64,000 nt of DNA from Actinoplanes solisilvae (GCF_003999975.1 NZ_RJAC01000022.1:62001-126000), one strand, 5' to 3'. Shown: positions 19,361-29,116, counted from the stretch's first letter. Numbers and translations: made by a program. Notes: generated from the sequence alone by a model not told the origin.

Positions 19361-22300
19361 CCGCCGAGAATGTCCTCGCGGGTGCGCGGGTACGGGCCCC
19401 AGCCGTCGCGCAGCACGTGGATGTAGACGGCCTGCAAGCACACCCCGACCCGTGCGGCCAGCTCGGCGTCGTCCGGCCCACCCAGCCGTACGGCCCGGGC
19501 GAAGTGATCGAGGGCCTCCATGTGCCGGCCCTGGTCGAAGCAGGAACGACCCGCGTTCTCGTGCACCACGCTGCGCAGCGTCTCGGGCACCTCGGCGCCG
19601 GTCGCCTTCGCGAAGAGACGGTCCGCCTCCTTGAAGTCGCCCCGCAGCCGCAGGATGTGCGCCAGCTCGGCCTGCGCGATCACCTCGGACTGAAGATCGC
19701 GGGCCGACTCGGCGTGGGCCAGCGCCAGCCGGCTCGCCGCGGCCGCCATGCCCAGCTCGCCGAGCAGCCGGTAGACCTCGGCCCGTACGCTCAGCAACCC
19801 GGACTTGGTGACGTTGTCGACCTCGTCGGCCAGCGGCCCGTCCAGGCGTTCACCCAGTTCACGCAGGGCGTCCTTGTTGTCGACGACCTCGCGCAGCGTG
19901 CCACCGTCGAGCCGCCAGCGAATCGCCTCGAGGTCGGCCGCGGACAGGGTGGGACGCGCCTTCTCGGGCTCGGTCGGGGGACCGGCGGCCTGCCGGGCGT
20001 CCCGTTGGGCCGACATCCGCTCGTCGATCCGCGCGCGCACGGACTCGGCGTCGTTGGACGGTTCCTCCCGGACGGCCTGCTGCTCGCCGGTGCTGGACAT
20101 CCGCTGCACGAGATCGGTGACGTCCAGGTCGATGACGTCGCCGGCCGGTTCCTGCTCGGTCGTTCCCGGCTCCTCGACGGGCTTTGCCGGATCGGGCTGG
20201 GCCAACTCGGGCTTGGCGTCTTCGACCCTGGCTTCCGCGGGCGCGGCGTCTTCGAGCTTGGCTTCCGCAGGCTTGGCTTCCGCAGGCTTGGCTTCCGCAG
20301 GCTTGGCTTCCGCGGGCTTGGCTTCCGCGGGCTTGGCTTCCGCGGGCTTGGCTTCCGCGGGCTGGGCGTCTTCGGGCTTGGCCGTGAACCATTGCCCGCC
20401 GAACTCGGTGTCCGCCGTCCGCTTGGGCGCGTCGGGCCCCGACACGACGAGTTTCCCGATCGGCCGCAGGTTGTGCAGCGTGCCGTCCGGATCCATGTAC
20501 GGCGCGGCGTGCGCTCCCGGGCGAGCCGGGTCGTTCGCCGTGGGGCCCTCCTGCTCGATGCGGCCGCCGTTGTCCGGCCCCGCGTGCCGGGACCGGCGGT
20601 CCGGTTCCGTGGGCTCGGGGTTCGCCGTGGGCTCGGGGCTCACCGTGGGCGCGGGGCTCGCCGTCTGCTGCGGGGCCTCGATCGGGGACCGCTGGGCCGG
20701 AACGCGGGGAGTCTGCTGCGCCGCCGGAGCTGGTTTGGCCTCCGGCGCGGCGAGCTGTTCCGGGGGAGTGGGCGACATCTTGGGGCCGCTCGGACCGTCG
20801 TTCGGTACGCCCGGATGCGTGTCGGCGATCCGTGGCGGTGTCAGCGCTTGGGTCGGCGCGTCGGCTCGTGGATCCGCCGGTGCGCTCACCGGACGCGGGC
20901 TGCCCACCTGCGGCGTCGCGACCGGTGGCCGGTCGCCGCGCGGCGCGCTCACGGGCGCCGTGGCGAGCGTGGTCGGCCGGCCCGTGACCGTCCCTCCCGG
21001 CGGAGGCGGCGCCCACGCCGAATCGCCGGCCGGTTTCGGGTTGACCTGCGGCGCAGGGACTTGAGGGGCCGGCGGGGAAGAGATCGGCTTGGCGGGCACG
21101 GGGCGCTGCTCGGCAACAGGCTGAGCCGGAGCCGGGGCGTGCTGGACCAGCGGTTGCTGGACCGGCGGTTGCTGGACCGGCGGTTGCTGGACCGGCGGTT
21201 GCTGGACCGGCGGTTGCTGGACCGGCGGTTGCTGGACCGGCGGTTGCTGGACCGGGGCCGGGGGAGTGGGCGGCTGGTGATCCGTCGCGTGTCGTTCCGG
21301 ACCGCCGAAGAGCTTGTCCACCGCTCGCCGGAAGAAGTCCCCGCCCGTCTTGTGCCCGGCCGCGTCCTCTGCGTTCTCGTGGTGCTGCTCGGCCCCCGGG
21401 CGAGCCGGGGCGTGCTGATCCGGCACGGCCTGGTCCGCGTCGCGGTAGGCAGGCCTCGGCGCCGGCTGAGGCTCGCTCGGACGTGCGACAGGCATGGCCG
21501 GTTCGCTCGGGCGATCCACGGGCGCGGAAGGGCCGGCCGGGACCTGACCCTGAGCCGCCGCGGGAGGCGCCACAGCGGGCCGCACGTTCGGCGCGGCCGG
21601 CGGCGGCGTCGACGGTGAGACCGGCACACTGGGCGGAGCAGTCCGCTGCATCGGCGGCACCGGGATCGACGGCGGCGTCGCGGCCGGCCGCGGAACCAGG
21701 GGCGAGCCCTGAACGGGAGTGGGCCCGTGCACGCCGTGACCCGGTGGAACGTGGACAGCCGCGGCGGGTCGAGGCGCGGCCGGCGACACCGGTCGGCTGA
21801 GCCCGCTGGTCGGCACCGCGGCGGGCGGCGCCTCGTCGGCCACCATCGCCCACGGGTCCTCCCCCTCGGAGAGGAAGACGTGCGCGGTGCGAGGGCTGCG
21901 GCGCGACCGCTGACCCGGCGGAATCTCGAGCCGCGGATCGGTCTCCCACGGCGAGCGGTCGAAGTGACCCTGCGGTCCACCCGGCTGGTCGGAGTGCGCC
22001 GCGGCCTCGCGACCCGGCTGCGGCGGAACGGGCCCACGAGCGGGTGACTGCTCGAACGCTCGGCCCTGATCGCCGGGCCCGCCCCGGGGCGCCGAAACCT
22101 GTGCCGGCCTCGGGGGAACGGGACCATAGGCGGGACCCTGCCCCGCCGCCGCGACAGCAGCCGGCGGAACCGGACCCTGGCCCGAAGCAGCCGGCGCGTG
22201 GGGCGCGCGCGGCGCGGCGTCCGGGGTCTGCGGAGCCTCCCGGCCGGGGGCGGCCGGAGCCTCAGGCGCCCGTGGCGGTACCGAAGCGCGAGCAACCTGA

Positions 22301-24546
22301 GGCTGCGCCGGCGCGACGGGTGGCGGGGTGGCAGCGGGCCGCGGCTGCACGGCCGGCGGCTGCGGCGCGGGCGTGACGGGGGCCGGAGCGGGGCTGATCA
22401 CCCGGGCCGCGGGCGTCGGCGCGTGCGTGCCGACGACGCGGGGCGCCTCCGACGGCTCGGCCTTCTTGACGACGCGTGGCGGGGGCGGCGGCTCCTCCTT
22501 GCCGATGACCTTGGGCGTGGCCGGGGGAGCGGTCTGGCCGGCCGCACGGGTGCCGGCGGCGGCGTCCTCCTCGACCGTGGGCGCAGCCTGCGCGTCGGCC
22601 GGGTTCGCCCGCGCGGCCGGTGCCGCGGGCACCGACGGCTTCCCGTGCACGACCGGCACCTCTTGCGTCTGCCGCCCGGGCGCGGCCTGCGCCGGCGGCG
22701 ACTGCCGGACGGGCGGCGGCGTCGCCGACTGAGGCTGTGGCTGTGGCTGCGGCTGTGCTTGAGGTTGCGCTCCCGCGAACTGCGCCGCGGGCGGAACAGC
22801 CGACGGCTCGGCAGGCGGCCCTTGCAGCTCGGCCGCCGGAAGCATCTCCCGTCGCTCCGGACCAGCCCCGGCGGCAGCCCAGCCCGGGTCGGCCACGCCA
22901 CCGTCGCCGGTCCAGCCCTGGCCGCCGACGGGGTTGCCGTCGTCCCAGCCGCGTTCGTCGCTCCAGTCCGCCGATCGCCGGGCCGCGGGCGCCGACCGCC
23001 GGTCCTCGTCCCACTCGCGGCGGGCGGCCGGACGGGCGGCGGGCCGCTCCTCCCAGCCTTCGCGTCCACCGGCGGGCCGACGGTCGCCCTCCCACGTCTC
23101 GCGGGCGGCGGGCGCCGATCGACGGTTGTCGTCCCTCGTCTCGCGGGCGGGGCCGCGCCGATCGTCGACGATCTCGCCCTCGATCGTGCGCGGGCCACGC
23201 CGGCGTTCGTCGGTCTCGTCGGCGTCGGACGGGTACGGGCGTCGTCCGTCGGCGTCACCCGGCCAGGGGCCACGCTCGTCGTAGTCGTTGCGACGCCGCG
23301 GGTCGTCGGCGCGCCGGTCGCCGTACTCGTCGCGGCGGCGCGACCGCACGTCCCGTTCGCCGGCCTCGCGGCGCTGGTCGTCGGTGCGCCGCTCGCCCAC
23401 CTCGGGGGGCGGCCCGGAACGCCGTCCGTCCGGTCCCGTCCGTGGGTCGGCCACCTCGTCCCAGATCATCGCCGTGCGCTCGCCCGAACGGCGTACGCCC
23501 TCGTCCGGGTAGGGACGGCGGCGCCGCTCGTCGTAGTCGTAGGCGTCCTCGCGCGGACGGTCCCGAGGACGGCGGTAAAGGTCGTGGGAGTCCGCCGGCC
23601 GCGCCTCGGGCACCCGAGCGCGCCCACTGGCAGCCGGACGTTCCTCCTCGCGGCGCCGCTCCGGAGCGGGCCGCCATTCCGCGGCGGGACGCCGCTCGTC
23701 AGCGGTCCGCCGCTCGTCAGCGGGACGGCGCTCGTCAGCGGGACGGCGCTCGTCAGCGGGACGGCGCTCGTCAGCGGGACGGCGCTCGTCAGGGGTCCGC
23801 CGCTCCTCAGCGGGACGGCGCTGATCACCGGGACGGCGTGGATCACCGGGACGGCGTTCGTCGGCGGTCCGCCGCTCGTCGCCGGAACGCCGCTGGTCAG
23901 CGGGCCGCTGCGAGTCGCCGGGCCGACGTTCCTGAGTGGGCCGCCCGTCCGGAGCCGGCCGGCGTCCCTGAGCGGGCCGGCGATCTTGAGTGGAGCCCTG
24001 CCGCCACCGGCCGGCCGGCCGCTCCTCCTCGTCGCTGCGGCTGACCGTCTTGACCCCGGGGTTCGGCCCGTGTCCGTACGCCACCAGGTCGCGATGGTCG
24101 TACGGCTCGTCGATGTCGTCGTGCAGGCCGTAGCGCTCGTCGGGACGCCGCGAGGTCGATTCGGCGTACGTCGTGTCGGGCGCGTCGAAATCGGCGCCGA
24201 GCTCGGGCCGGTTGAAGTCGACGTCGGCGAAGTCGTCGCCGGCCAGGTTGGGCTGCGAGGTGTCGATCGGCACGAAGTCGGGGTCGTCGAGCCAGCTCGG
24301 CCGCTGCGAGTCGAAGGCGACCTGCGGCGTACGCGGCTGATCTGAACCGGCGTTGCCCTGCGAGCGGCGACGGCGGCGGGCGGCCAGCTCGTCGACCGGG
24401 GACTCGGGGCCGCCCCGGCGCGTGGGGATGACCGGCTCGGGAGTGTCGCGTCGCTGGTACTGCCGTTCCTGAACGACGGCCGCGTTGGGGACGATGGAGT
24501 ACTCGGAGTATTCCTCGTCCCAGTATTCGTCGTCCTCGAAGCTCAT
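19357..24546 (-). CDS. Very large low-complexity protein with C-terminal TPR-like domain
   Basis: 1729 residues. The N-terminus is acidic and Tyr-rich (MSFEDDEYWDEEYSEYSI). Residues about 215-300 are 6-residue units of the type ADERRP (13 or so), and there is an Arg/Asp-rich zone to about 560. A long Pro/Ala/Gln region follows, holding about eight VQQPP units (near 1100-1135) and seven or eight AEAKP units (near 1395-1430). From about 1515 it becomes ordered and helical: LSAADLEAIRWRLDGGT, then TPR-like pairs (AEVYRLLGELGMAAAASRLALAHA, AELAHILRLRGDFKEADRLFAKA, GRHMEALDHFARAVRLG). No signal or membrane segment is seen. The fold suggests a scaffold with a C-terminal protein-binding head. No homologue is recognised. 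Confidence 0.75.
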   Translation of the reverse strand: MSFEDDEYWDEEYSEYSIVPNAAVVQERQYQRRDTPEPVIPTRRGGPESPVDELAARRRRRSQGNAGSDQPRTPQVAFDSQRPSWLDDPDFVPIDTSQPNLAGDDFADVDFNRPELGADFDAPDTTYAESTSRRPDERYGLHDDIDEPYDHRDLVAYGHGPNPGVKTVSRSDEEERPAGRWRQGSTQDRRPAQGRRPAPDGRPTQERRPGDSQRPADQRRSGDERRTADERRPGDPRRPGDQRRPAEERRTPDERRPADERRPADERRPADERRPADERRTADERRPAAEWRPAPERRREEERPAASGRARVPEARPADSHDLYRRPRDRPREDAYDYDERRRRPYPDEGVRRSGERTAMIWDEVADPRTGPDGRRSGPPPEVGERRTDDQRREAGERDVRSRRRDEYGDRRADDPRRRNDYDERGPWPGDADGRRPYPSDADETDERRRGPRTIEGEIVDDRRGPARETRDDNRRSAPAARETWEGDRRPAGGREGWEERPAARPAARREWDEDRRSAPAARRSADWSDERGWDDGNPVGGQGWTGDGGVADPGWAAAGAGPERREMLPAAELQGPPAEPSAVPPAAQFAGAQPQAQPQPQPQPQSATPPPVRQSPPAQAAPGRQTQEVPVVHGKPSVPAAPAARANPADAQAAPTVEEDAAAGTRAAGQTAPPATPKVIGKEEPPPPPRVVKKAEPSEAPRVVGTHAPTPAARVISPAPAPVTPAPQPPAVQPRPAATPPPVAPAQPQVARASVPPRAPEAPAAPGREAPQTPDAAPRAPHAPAASGQGPVPPAAVAAAGQGPAYGPVPPRPAQVSAPRGGPGDQGRAFEQSPARGPVPPQPGREAAAHSDQPGGPQGHFDRSPWETDPRLEIPPGQRSRRSPRTAHVFLSEGEDPWAMVADEAPPAAVPTSGLSRPVSPAAPRPAAAVHVPPGHGVHGPTPVQGSPLVPRPAATPPSIPVPPMQRTAPPSVPVSPSTPPPAAPNVRPAVAPPAAAQGQVPAGPSAPVDRPSEPAMPVARPSEPQPAPRPAYRDADQAVPDQHAPARPGAEQHHENAEDAAGHKTGGDFFRRAVDKLFGGPERHATDHQPPTPPAPVQQPPVQQPPVQQPPVQQPPVQQPPVQQPPVQQPLVQHAPAPAQPVAEQRPVPAKPISSPPAPQVPAPQVNPKPAGDSAWAPPPPGGTVTGRPTTLATAPVSAPRGDRPPVATPQVGSPRPVSAPADPRADAPTQALTPPRIADTHPGVPNDGPSGPKMSPTPPEQLAAPEAKPAPAAQQTPRVPAQRSPIEAPQQTASPAPTVSPEPTANPEPTEPDRRSRHAGPDNGGRIEQEGPTANDPARPGAHAAPYMDPDGTLHNLRPIGKLVVSGPDAPKRTADTEFGGQWFTAKPEDAQPAEAKPAEAKPAEAKPAEAKPAEAKPAEAKPAEAKLEDAAPAEARVEDAKPELAQPDPAKPVEEPGTTEQEPAGDVIDLDVTDLVQRMSSTGEQQAVREEPSNDAESVRARIDERMSAQRDARQAAGPPTEPEKARPTLSAADLEAIRWRLDGGTLREVVDNKDALRELGERLDGPLADEVDNVTKSGLLSVRAEVYRLLGELGMAAAASRLALAHAESARDLQSEVIAQAELAHILRLRGDFKEADRLFAKATGAEVPETLRSVVHENAGRSCFDQGRHMEALDHFARAVRLGGPDDAELAARVGVCLQAVYIHVLRDGWGPYPRTREDILGG
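20256..20365. repeat. 15-bp coding tandem repeat (AEAKP units)
   Basis: GCTTGGCTTCCGC(A/G)G recurs head to tail about seven times and encodes AEAKP on the minus strand. The units fall into two blocks by a single base difference (GCAGG then GCGGG), as expected from recent unit expansion. Confidence 0.9.
21141..21255. repeat. 15-bp coding tandem repeat (VQQPP units)
   Basis: CGGCGGTTGCTGGAC is repeated about seven times, nearly without change, and encodes VQQPP on the minus strand. The near identity indicates recent expansion. Confidence 0.9.
23679..23905. repeat. 18-bp coding tandem repeat (ADERRP units)
   Basis: About twelve units related to GCGCTCGTCAGCGGGACG encode ADERRP-type hexapeptides on the minus strand. 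The central four or five are identical; the edges are diverged. Confidence 0.88.
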
Positions 24547-25254
24547 GCCGCGGCTCCCGGGACGTGCTCACGGCGCCAGGGGGGATGCCCTTCACCCCGT
24601 CGCCGCATGCCTGGCCCCCCGTTCGTCACGCGTGCCCGGATCGTCCCCTCCCACGCGGTGGATGTGGAAGGTTAACCACGGATTTGCGGGCCGCGCCACC
24701 ACCCCCAGGAGCGCGTCCCGCGACCTTGCGACCGGGCCGGGACCGAGCTGCGGTCCGGTCAGGTCGCTCCCCCGGGCTTGTTCTTCGGCGGAGAGTACGT
24801 GGACCAGCGGCGCACGGTTCAAAAGGTGTCGGCTGTCGTACAGATTTTTCGCCGCGCGCGGCGGGGATCGGCGACCCGAACTTAAGCAAGTCTTAAACCC
24901 GTTCTGAGGATACGGACGAGTAACTAAGGCCCGCCGCCAGTGGCGAACCACACTCTCCGCAGAAACGGATCATGTTGCTATGCGTGTCACGGTGGAGAGG
25001 CGCCCGGGACGATGCCGCCCCGGGCCCCCTCAGCCACACACCGAAGTCCCCCCGGCCGGCGGCCGCCGCCCCCGTCTCTAGATGGCCGCCAATCGCGCAA
25101 ACGCCACGCGAACGCTCACATCGTCCTGCCCCCCATGCCGATGTGAGGTCGTGCCTGCGCGGTCGTGCCGGGAAAGGAACGGCGGCGGGCTAACTCCCCG
25201 CCGCCGTTCCGCCACTCTCCTCATCTGTCACACCCTCGGAGTAACTTCTTCGGT
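24547..25254. other. Long gene-free interval with an inverted repeat and an orphan terminator
   Basis: No convincing coding frame is seen on either strand. Notable items: TTAAG-N5-CTTAA at 24882-24896, a possible operator in the AT-richer stretch that probably contains the promoter of the large minus-strand gene; and a very strong hairpin at 25176-25210. The interval could hold an uncharacterised small RNA ending at that hairpin, but nothing matches RNase P RNA, tmRNA or SRP RNA. Confidence 0.5.
25176..25210. terminator. 14-bp perfect hairpin, orphan terminator
   Basis: GGAACGGCGGCGGG (25176-25189) pairs with CCCGCCGCCGTTCC (25197-25210) over a 7-base loop. No plus-strand gene ends just before it; the pirin gene starts 45 bases after it. 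Confidence 0.7.
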
Positions 25255-26208
25255 GTGAGCAGCTTCGAAGCCGACCCCGAGGTCGGCCTGTCCGCCCCGG
25301 CCACATTGGAGCTCCTCGAGGGCGCCCCGGTCGCGCTCGGCGGCCCGCGCGGCTTCGCCGTCACCCGCACCCTGCCCAACCGTCAGCGGCGCATGGTCGG
25401 CGCGTGGTGCTTCCTCGACGCCTACGGCCCCCACGACATCGCCGGCTCCGGGGGCATGCGCGTCGCCCCGCACCCCCACACCGGCCTGCAGACCGTCACC
25501 TGGCTGGTCGCCGGCGAGGTGCTCCACCGCGACAGCCTCGGCAACGTGCGCGAGATCCGTCCCGGTCAGCTCAACCTGATGACCGCCGGCCGCGGCATCT
25601 CGCACGCCGAGGTGACTCCCGAGAGCCACACGCCGACCCTGCACGGCGTCCAGCTCTGGGTCGCCCTGCCCCACCAGGCGCGCGACATGGCCCCCGCCTT
25701 CGCCCACCACGACGACCTGCCCGTCGTCAGCGAGAACGGCCTCACCACGACGGTCCTGATGGGCACCTTCGCCGGCGTCACCTCGCCCGCGATCTGCCAC
25801 ACACCCCTGGTCGGCGCCGAGATCGTCCTGGCCCCCTCGGCCGAGTCCACGCTGACCCTGAGACCAGACTTCGAGTACGCCTTACTCGCCCTCGACGGCG
25901 CCCCCACGGTCGAGGACGCCACACTGAAACCCGGCCCGCTGCTCTACCTGGGCTCCGGCCGCGACGCCGTCCGCGTGGCCACCGGCTCCGCGTCCCGCCT
26001 GCTGCTGCTCGGCGGCGAGCCCTTCGAGGAACGCCTGGTCATGTGGTGGAACTTCGTCGCCCGAGATCACGACGAGATAGTCCAGATGCGAGCCGACTGG
26101 TCCGACCACACCCCGCGCTTCGGCGAGGTCCACGGCTACGACGGCGATCCCCTGCCCGCCCCCGCGATGCCCATCAGCCGCCTCGTGCCCCGGGGCCGCA
26201 CCCGCTGA
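25255..26208 (+). CDS. Pirin family protein
   Basis: 317 residues from a GTG start (SSFEADPEVGL). The N-terminal cupin has the pirin metal ligands: two His in APHPHTGLQTVTWL, another in GEVLHRDSLG, and the GRGISHAEVTP motif. The C-terminal cupin (about 190-290) ends with EERLVMWWNFVARDHDEI, as in bacterial pirins. These are cytosolic metal-binding cupins; some act as quercetin dioxygenases or redox modulators. The role here is not indicated by neighbours, since it is a single gene. Confidence 0.92.
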   Translation: MSSFEADPEVGLSAPATLELLEGAPVALGGPRGFAVTRTLPNRQRRMVGAWCFLDAYGPHDIAGSGGMRVAPHPHTGLQTVTWLVAGEVLHRDSLGNVREIRPGQLNLMTAGRGISHAEVTPESHTPTLHGVQLWVALPHQARDMAPAFAHHDDLPVVSENGLTTTVLMGTFAGVTSPAICHTPLVGAEIVLAPSAESTLTLRPDFEYALLALDGAPTVEDATLKPGPLLYLGSGRDAVRVATGSASRLLLLGGEPFEERLVMWWNFVARDHDEIVQMRADWSDHTPRFGEVHGYDGDPLPAPAMPISRLVPRGRTR

Positions 26209-26326
26209 TCGGTTTTGACGGGTGGCGCACGGCCGGTGCGATGTGTGAGGCAATCGGGTTGACGCTGTCCGGCTGCGGGCGGATCGTCGAAGGTACGGCC
26301 TTGTCCGCCGTTCGCAGGGAGCATCA

Positions 26327-26764
26327 GTGAACGTCTGGGATGTGGGAAAACTCGCCCTGATCGTGGCCGCGCCGACGCTGCTCGGCGCGCTCCTGGTCTT
26401 CGCGCCCCGGTGGTGCGATGCGATAGTCGACCGCTGGTCGGCGCTGCGGCCACAACCACCCGTACCGCTGGGCCCGCCGATCGAACAGCTCGCCGCCGAC
26501 CTGCGCCGCCTCCTGCGCCTGCACGGCGAGATCATCGCCTCCGCCCACCTGGCGATGCGCGCTCACCGCCTGTGGGCCGTCGAGGCAGCTATCGGCACCC
26601 GAGCGATCGAGGCCGCCCGCGCCCTGGGCGTGCCCCACCCCGAGGTGTCGGGCCACGACGCCCTGTCCCGAGGCCAGCTCCACGACCTGCTGACCGCCCT
26701 GGCCGCCGCCGGCCTGGTCCTGCCGGCCAAGGTGGGCCCGTTCACCTCGGACGGCCGCATCTGA
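26327..26764 (+). CDS. Hypothetical protein with one N-terminal membrane helix
   Basis: 145 residues from GTG, with an AGGGAG ribosome site. A membrane helix at about 6-26 (KLALIVAAPTLLGALLVFAP) is followed by a cytosolic helical region with many Arg, Ala and Leu residues. The C-terminal region (PHPEVSGHDALSRGQLHDLLTALAAAGLVLP) looks amphipathic. I do not recognise a family. It stands alone between pirin and the PPOX gene. Confidence 0.7.
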   Translation: MNVWDVGKLALIVAAPTLLGALLVFAPRWCDAIVDRWSALRPQPPVPLGPPIEQLAADLRRLLRLHGEIIASAHLAMRAHRLWAVEAAIGTRAIEAARALGVPHPEVSGHDALSRGQLHDLLTALAAAGLVLPAKVGPFTSDGRI

Positions 26765-27069
26765 AGCGTCCGCCGTCGAGACCAACCCCGGGCGGCCATC
26801 GCCGTGGACCTCGGCTTCGGTTACGCCGGCCGCGCGGTTCGAAGGCGTCTCAGGCGAGCCGGCGTCGGGCCGCTCTTGTGCGGCCGGTTGCGTGGCCACC
26901 GTCATCGCTACCGGCGTAATGGGGCACGGGCTTGGGTGGCAGACCACCTCCACCGCGAAGGCTTTCCACTACGCACGTGCAAGAAGATCTAAAAGGGGTA
27001 TTTAAACGATCCGTAAGGTTTACCGGCCCGTTCCACGTTGATCACGCTCAGGCGGAACAAGCCCCGGGT
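26765..27069. other. Gene-free interval
   Basis: No supported gene. A 6-bp GGCCGC/GCGGCC hairpin with a 6-base loop lies at 26868-26885. A short A/T-rich stretch around 26985-27010 is unusual for this genome but carries no recognisable signal. Confidence 0.5.
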
Positions 27070-27474
27070 TCAGGCGGTGAAGCGGCTCGAGCCGAGGATC
27101 CTCGTGACGGTGACCTCGATCGCTACGCGTGCGGGGTTGGGGCGCGGCGTGCGGTAGCGGGCGGCGTAACGCTCCACCGCCTCGGCCACCGCGTCGGGGT
27201 CGTCGCGGACGACGGCCAGGCCCTCGACAGTCGACCAGCGAGCGCCGTCCACCTGGCAGATCGCCACCCGGTTCTGGCCCGCGCGGACATGCCGGACGTG
27301 GGCCGACGTGGACGACGAGATCACCCGGGCCAGTCCGGCGGCCGGGTCGAGGGTCGCGCCGACCGCGACCACGTGCGGGGAGCCGTCGGCGCGCAGCGTG
27401 GTCAGGGTGCACAGGTGTCGTTCGGTCCAGAACTCGAGCAGGGCGGGGTTGTCGAGAGTGACGCGGCCGCTCAC
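27070..27474 (-). CDS. PPOX-class / F420-dependent pyridoxamine-phosphate-oxidase-like protein
   Basis: 134 residues, a split beta-barrel flavoprotein: FWTERHLCTLTTLRADGSPHVVAVGATLDP is the typical opening, then VRHVRAGQNRVAICQVDG and the closing strand VAIEVTVTRILG. Small actinobacterial members of this class bind F420 or FMN and reduce varied substrates. The GTG start has only a weak ribosome site. Function cannot be narrowed from its neighbours. Confidence 0.88.
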   Translation of the reverse strand: MSGRVTLDNPALLEFWTERHLCTLTTLRADGSPHVVAVGATLDPAAGLARVISSSTSAHVRHVRAGQNRVAICQVDGARWSTVEGLAVVRDDPDAVAEAVERYAARYRTPRPNPARVAIEVTVTRILGSSRFTA

Positions 27475-27602
27475 CGCGGGAGCCTGACGGGCGTACGGGA
27501 AATCATTTGATCATCATGCGCCGCGGGTGAGGGCGGCGCGCGGCTGGGGGAGGGTGGCGCGCGGCGGCGAGCATCGCGGAGCGAGGGGAAACCGCTGCCG
27601 GG

Positions 27603-29018
27603 TCAGGCGGTTTCTGCTGGCAGGATGCCTCGGCGGACCGCTGTCACCAGTTCGGCGTGGTCCCGCTCGACCTGGTCGGCGTAGGTGCGGGCGAAGCGGA
27701 CCAGGGCCTCGGCCATCTTCGCGCTGCCGCCGATGTAGCCCGCGATCATCGAGGCTCCACTCGTGCGCGCGTGGGACTTGGCCAGCAGGTAACCGCAGAT
27801 GCCCGCGTAGTCGCCCAGCGCCCGCGCGTCGATGCCCTCGACGACGATCGCGCCCTTCATGTCGCGGAATTGCCGCACGTAGTACTGCCGGTCGCCGACG
27901 GTCGCCCAGCCGAGCAGCGGGTCGGACACCGTCTGCAGTGCCTGCTGGTATTCGACGACGCGCTGTCCTTGGTGGCGGTGCCAGGCCGCGTCGCCGTGCT
28001 GGTGTTTCGCGACGACCGAGCGGCGGGCCTCCTTGAGCTGCAGGAACACCACGTCCGACGGGCTGCTGCCCTCGCACAGGGCCACGTATGCCCGCAATCC
28101 GACCGACCCGACGCCGACGACCTTGTGCGCGATGTCCACGATCCGGTAGCCGGCGAGAATCCGGGCCCAGTGCGGCGGCAGCGTGTTCAGATAGCCGTCC
28201 AGCGCCTCGGCGAGCTGGTCAAGATCGGAGGAGGAGGGCCGCGTGATCAGCGGCGGCTCCTCGACCAGCCGGGCCGTGCCGTCGCGGCGTTCGGTGAAGC
28301 GGGGCAGCGCCCGGTCGCTCGTGCGGCGGCGAGCACGTCGCGCCGCCCGGTCGATCTCGGCGCGGAAGCTGGCCCGCGACGCCGCCGAGCGCAGCCGGTC
28401 GATGTCCATCTGGTCGAAGGAGCGGCCCAGCAGGGGTTGTTCGGCCAGGTGCTGGATCTGCATCTGGTATTCCTCGACGCAGTGCTGCACCGCGTCGCCG
28501 CAGGCGCTCTCCTTGAACCCGTTCTGCCGCCCGGCCACGTACACGCTGGTCACGAGACGTCGGAGGTCCCACTCCCAGGCGCCGGGGTGCGCCTCGTCGA
28601 AGTCGTTGAGGTCGAACACCAGCTCGCGTTCGGGGGAGGCGTAGAAGCCGAAGTTGCCCAGGTGGGCGTCGCCGCAGATGACGGGCGTGATGCCGGTCGC
28701 GGGCAGCGAGGCGAAGTCGTCGGCCATCACGTTGGCCGAACCCCGCAGATATGCGTACGGCGAGGCGACCATGCGGCCGACGCGGAGCGGGACGAGCCAC
28801 GGCTGCCGGCCCGCGTTGGCCTGCATGATCTGGGTGACCGGGTCGACGCGGCCGGGCGGCACCGACCAGAACGCCATCTCGGACCGGTGCGACCGTTCGC
28901 GCAGCGACCGGCCCAGCGCGTAACGCTCCGAGCGCGACCGGGCGGGCAGGCGCAGCGAGGCGAAACCCCCGTCGTCGGCGGTCTCGAGAACGACATGCCC
29001 TGTTGCTGGTTCCATCAC
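27603..29018 (-). CDS. DUF2252 family protein
   Basis: 471 residues. Recognised by PYAYLRGSANVMADDFASLP, ICGDAHLGNFGFYASPERELVFDLNDFDEAHPGAWEWDLRRL and HQGQRVVEYQQALQTVSDPLLGW. The GDAHLGNF...FDLNDFDE pair closely resembles the catalytic loop and metal site of aminoglycoside-phosphotransferase-like kinases, so a kinase-like fold is likely; the substrate is unknown. The start may be this GTG or the next codon (ATG). A single gene with no operon partners. Confidence 0.9.
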   Translation of the reverse strand: MMEPATGHVVLETADDGGFASLRLPARSRSERYALGRSLRERSHRSEMAFWSVPPGRVDPVTQIMQANAGRQPWLVPLRVGRMVASPYAYLRGSANVMADDFASLPATGITPVICGDAHLGNFGFYASPERELVFDLNDFDEAHPGAWEWDLRRLVTSVYVAGRQNGFKESACGDAVQHCVEEYQMQIQHLAEQPLLGRSFDQMDIDRLRSAASRASFRAEIDRAARRARRRTSDRALPRFTERRDGTARLVEEPPLITRPSSSDLDQLAEALDGYLNTLPPHWARILAGYRIVDIAHKVVGVGSVGLRAYVALCEGSSPSDVVFLQLKEARRSVVAKHQHGDAAWHRHQGQRVVEYQQALQTVSDPLLGWATVGDRQYYVRQFRDMKGAIVVEGIDARALGDYAGICGYLLAKSHARTSGASMIAGYIGGSAKMAEALVRFARTYADQVERDHAELVTAVRRGILPAETA

Positions 29019-29116
29019 GGCCCACCATAAGGCTCGTCGGATAGATCAACTAGGGGTGGGTAGCTCCCCTCCTCAAGGACCGCACCAGCGGGTTAACGGG
29101 TTCGTAACACAGAGTG

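Noticed and set aside
20256-20365. Short regular repeats resembling a CRISPR array
   Set aside because: Units are directly head to tail without spacers and encode in-frame AEAKP peptides; no cas genes in the window.
26327-26764. Antisense frames at this locus as the real gene
   Set aside because: The plus-strand frame has a ribosome site, a membrane helix and normal composition; the antisense frames lack all of these.
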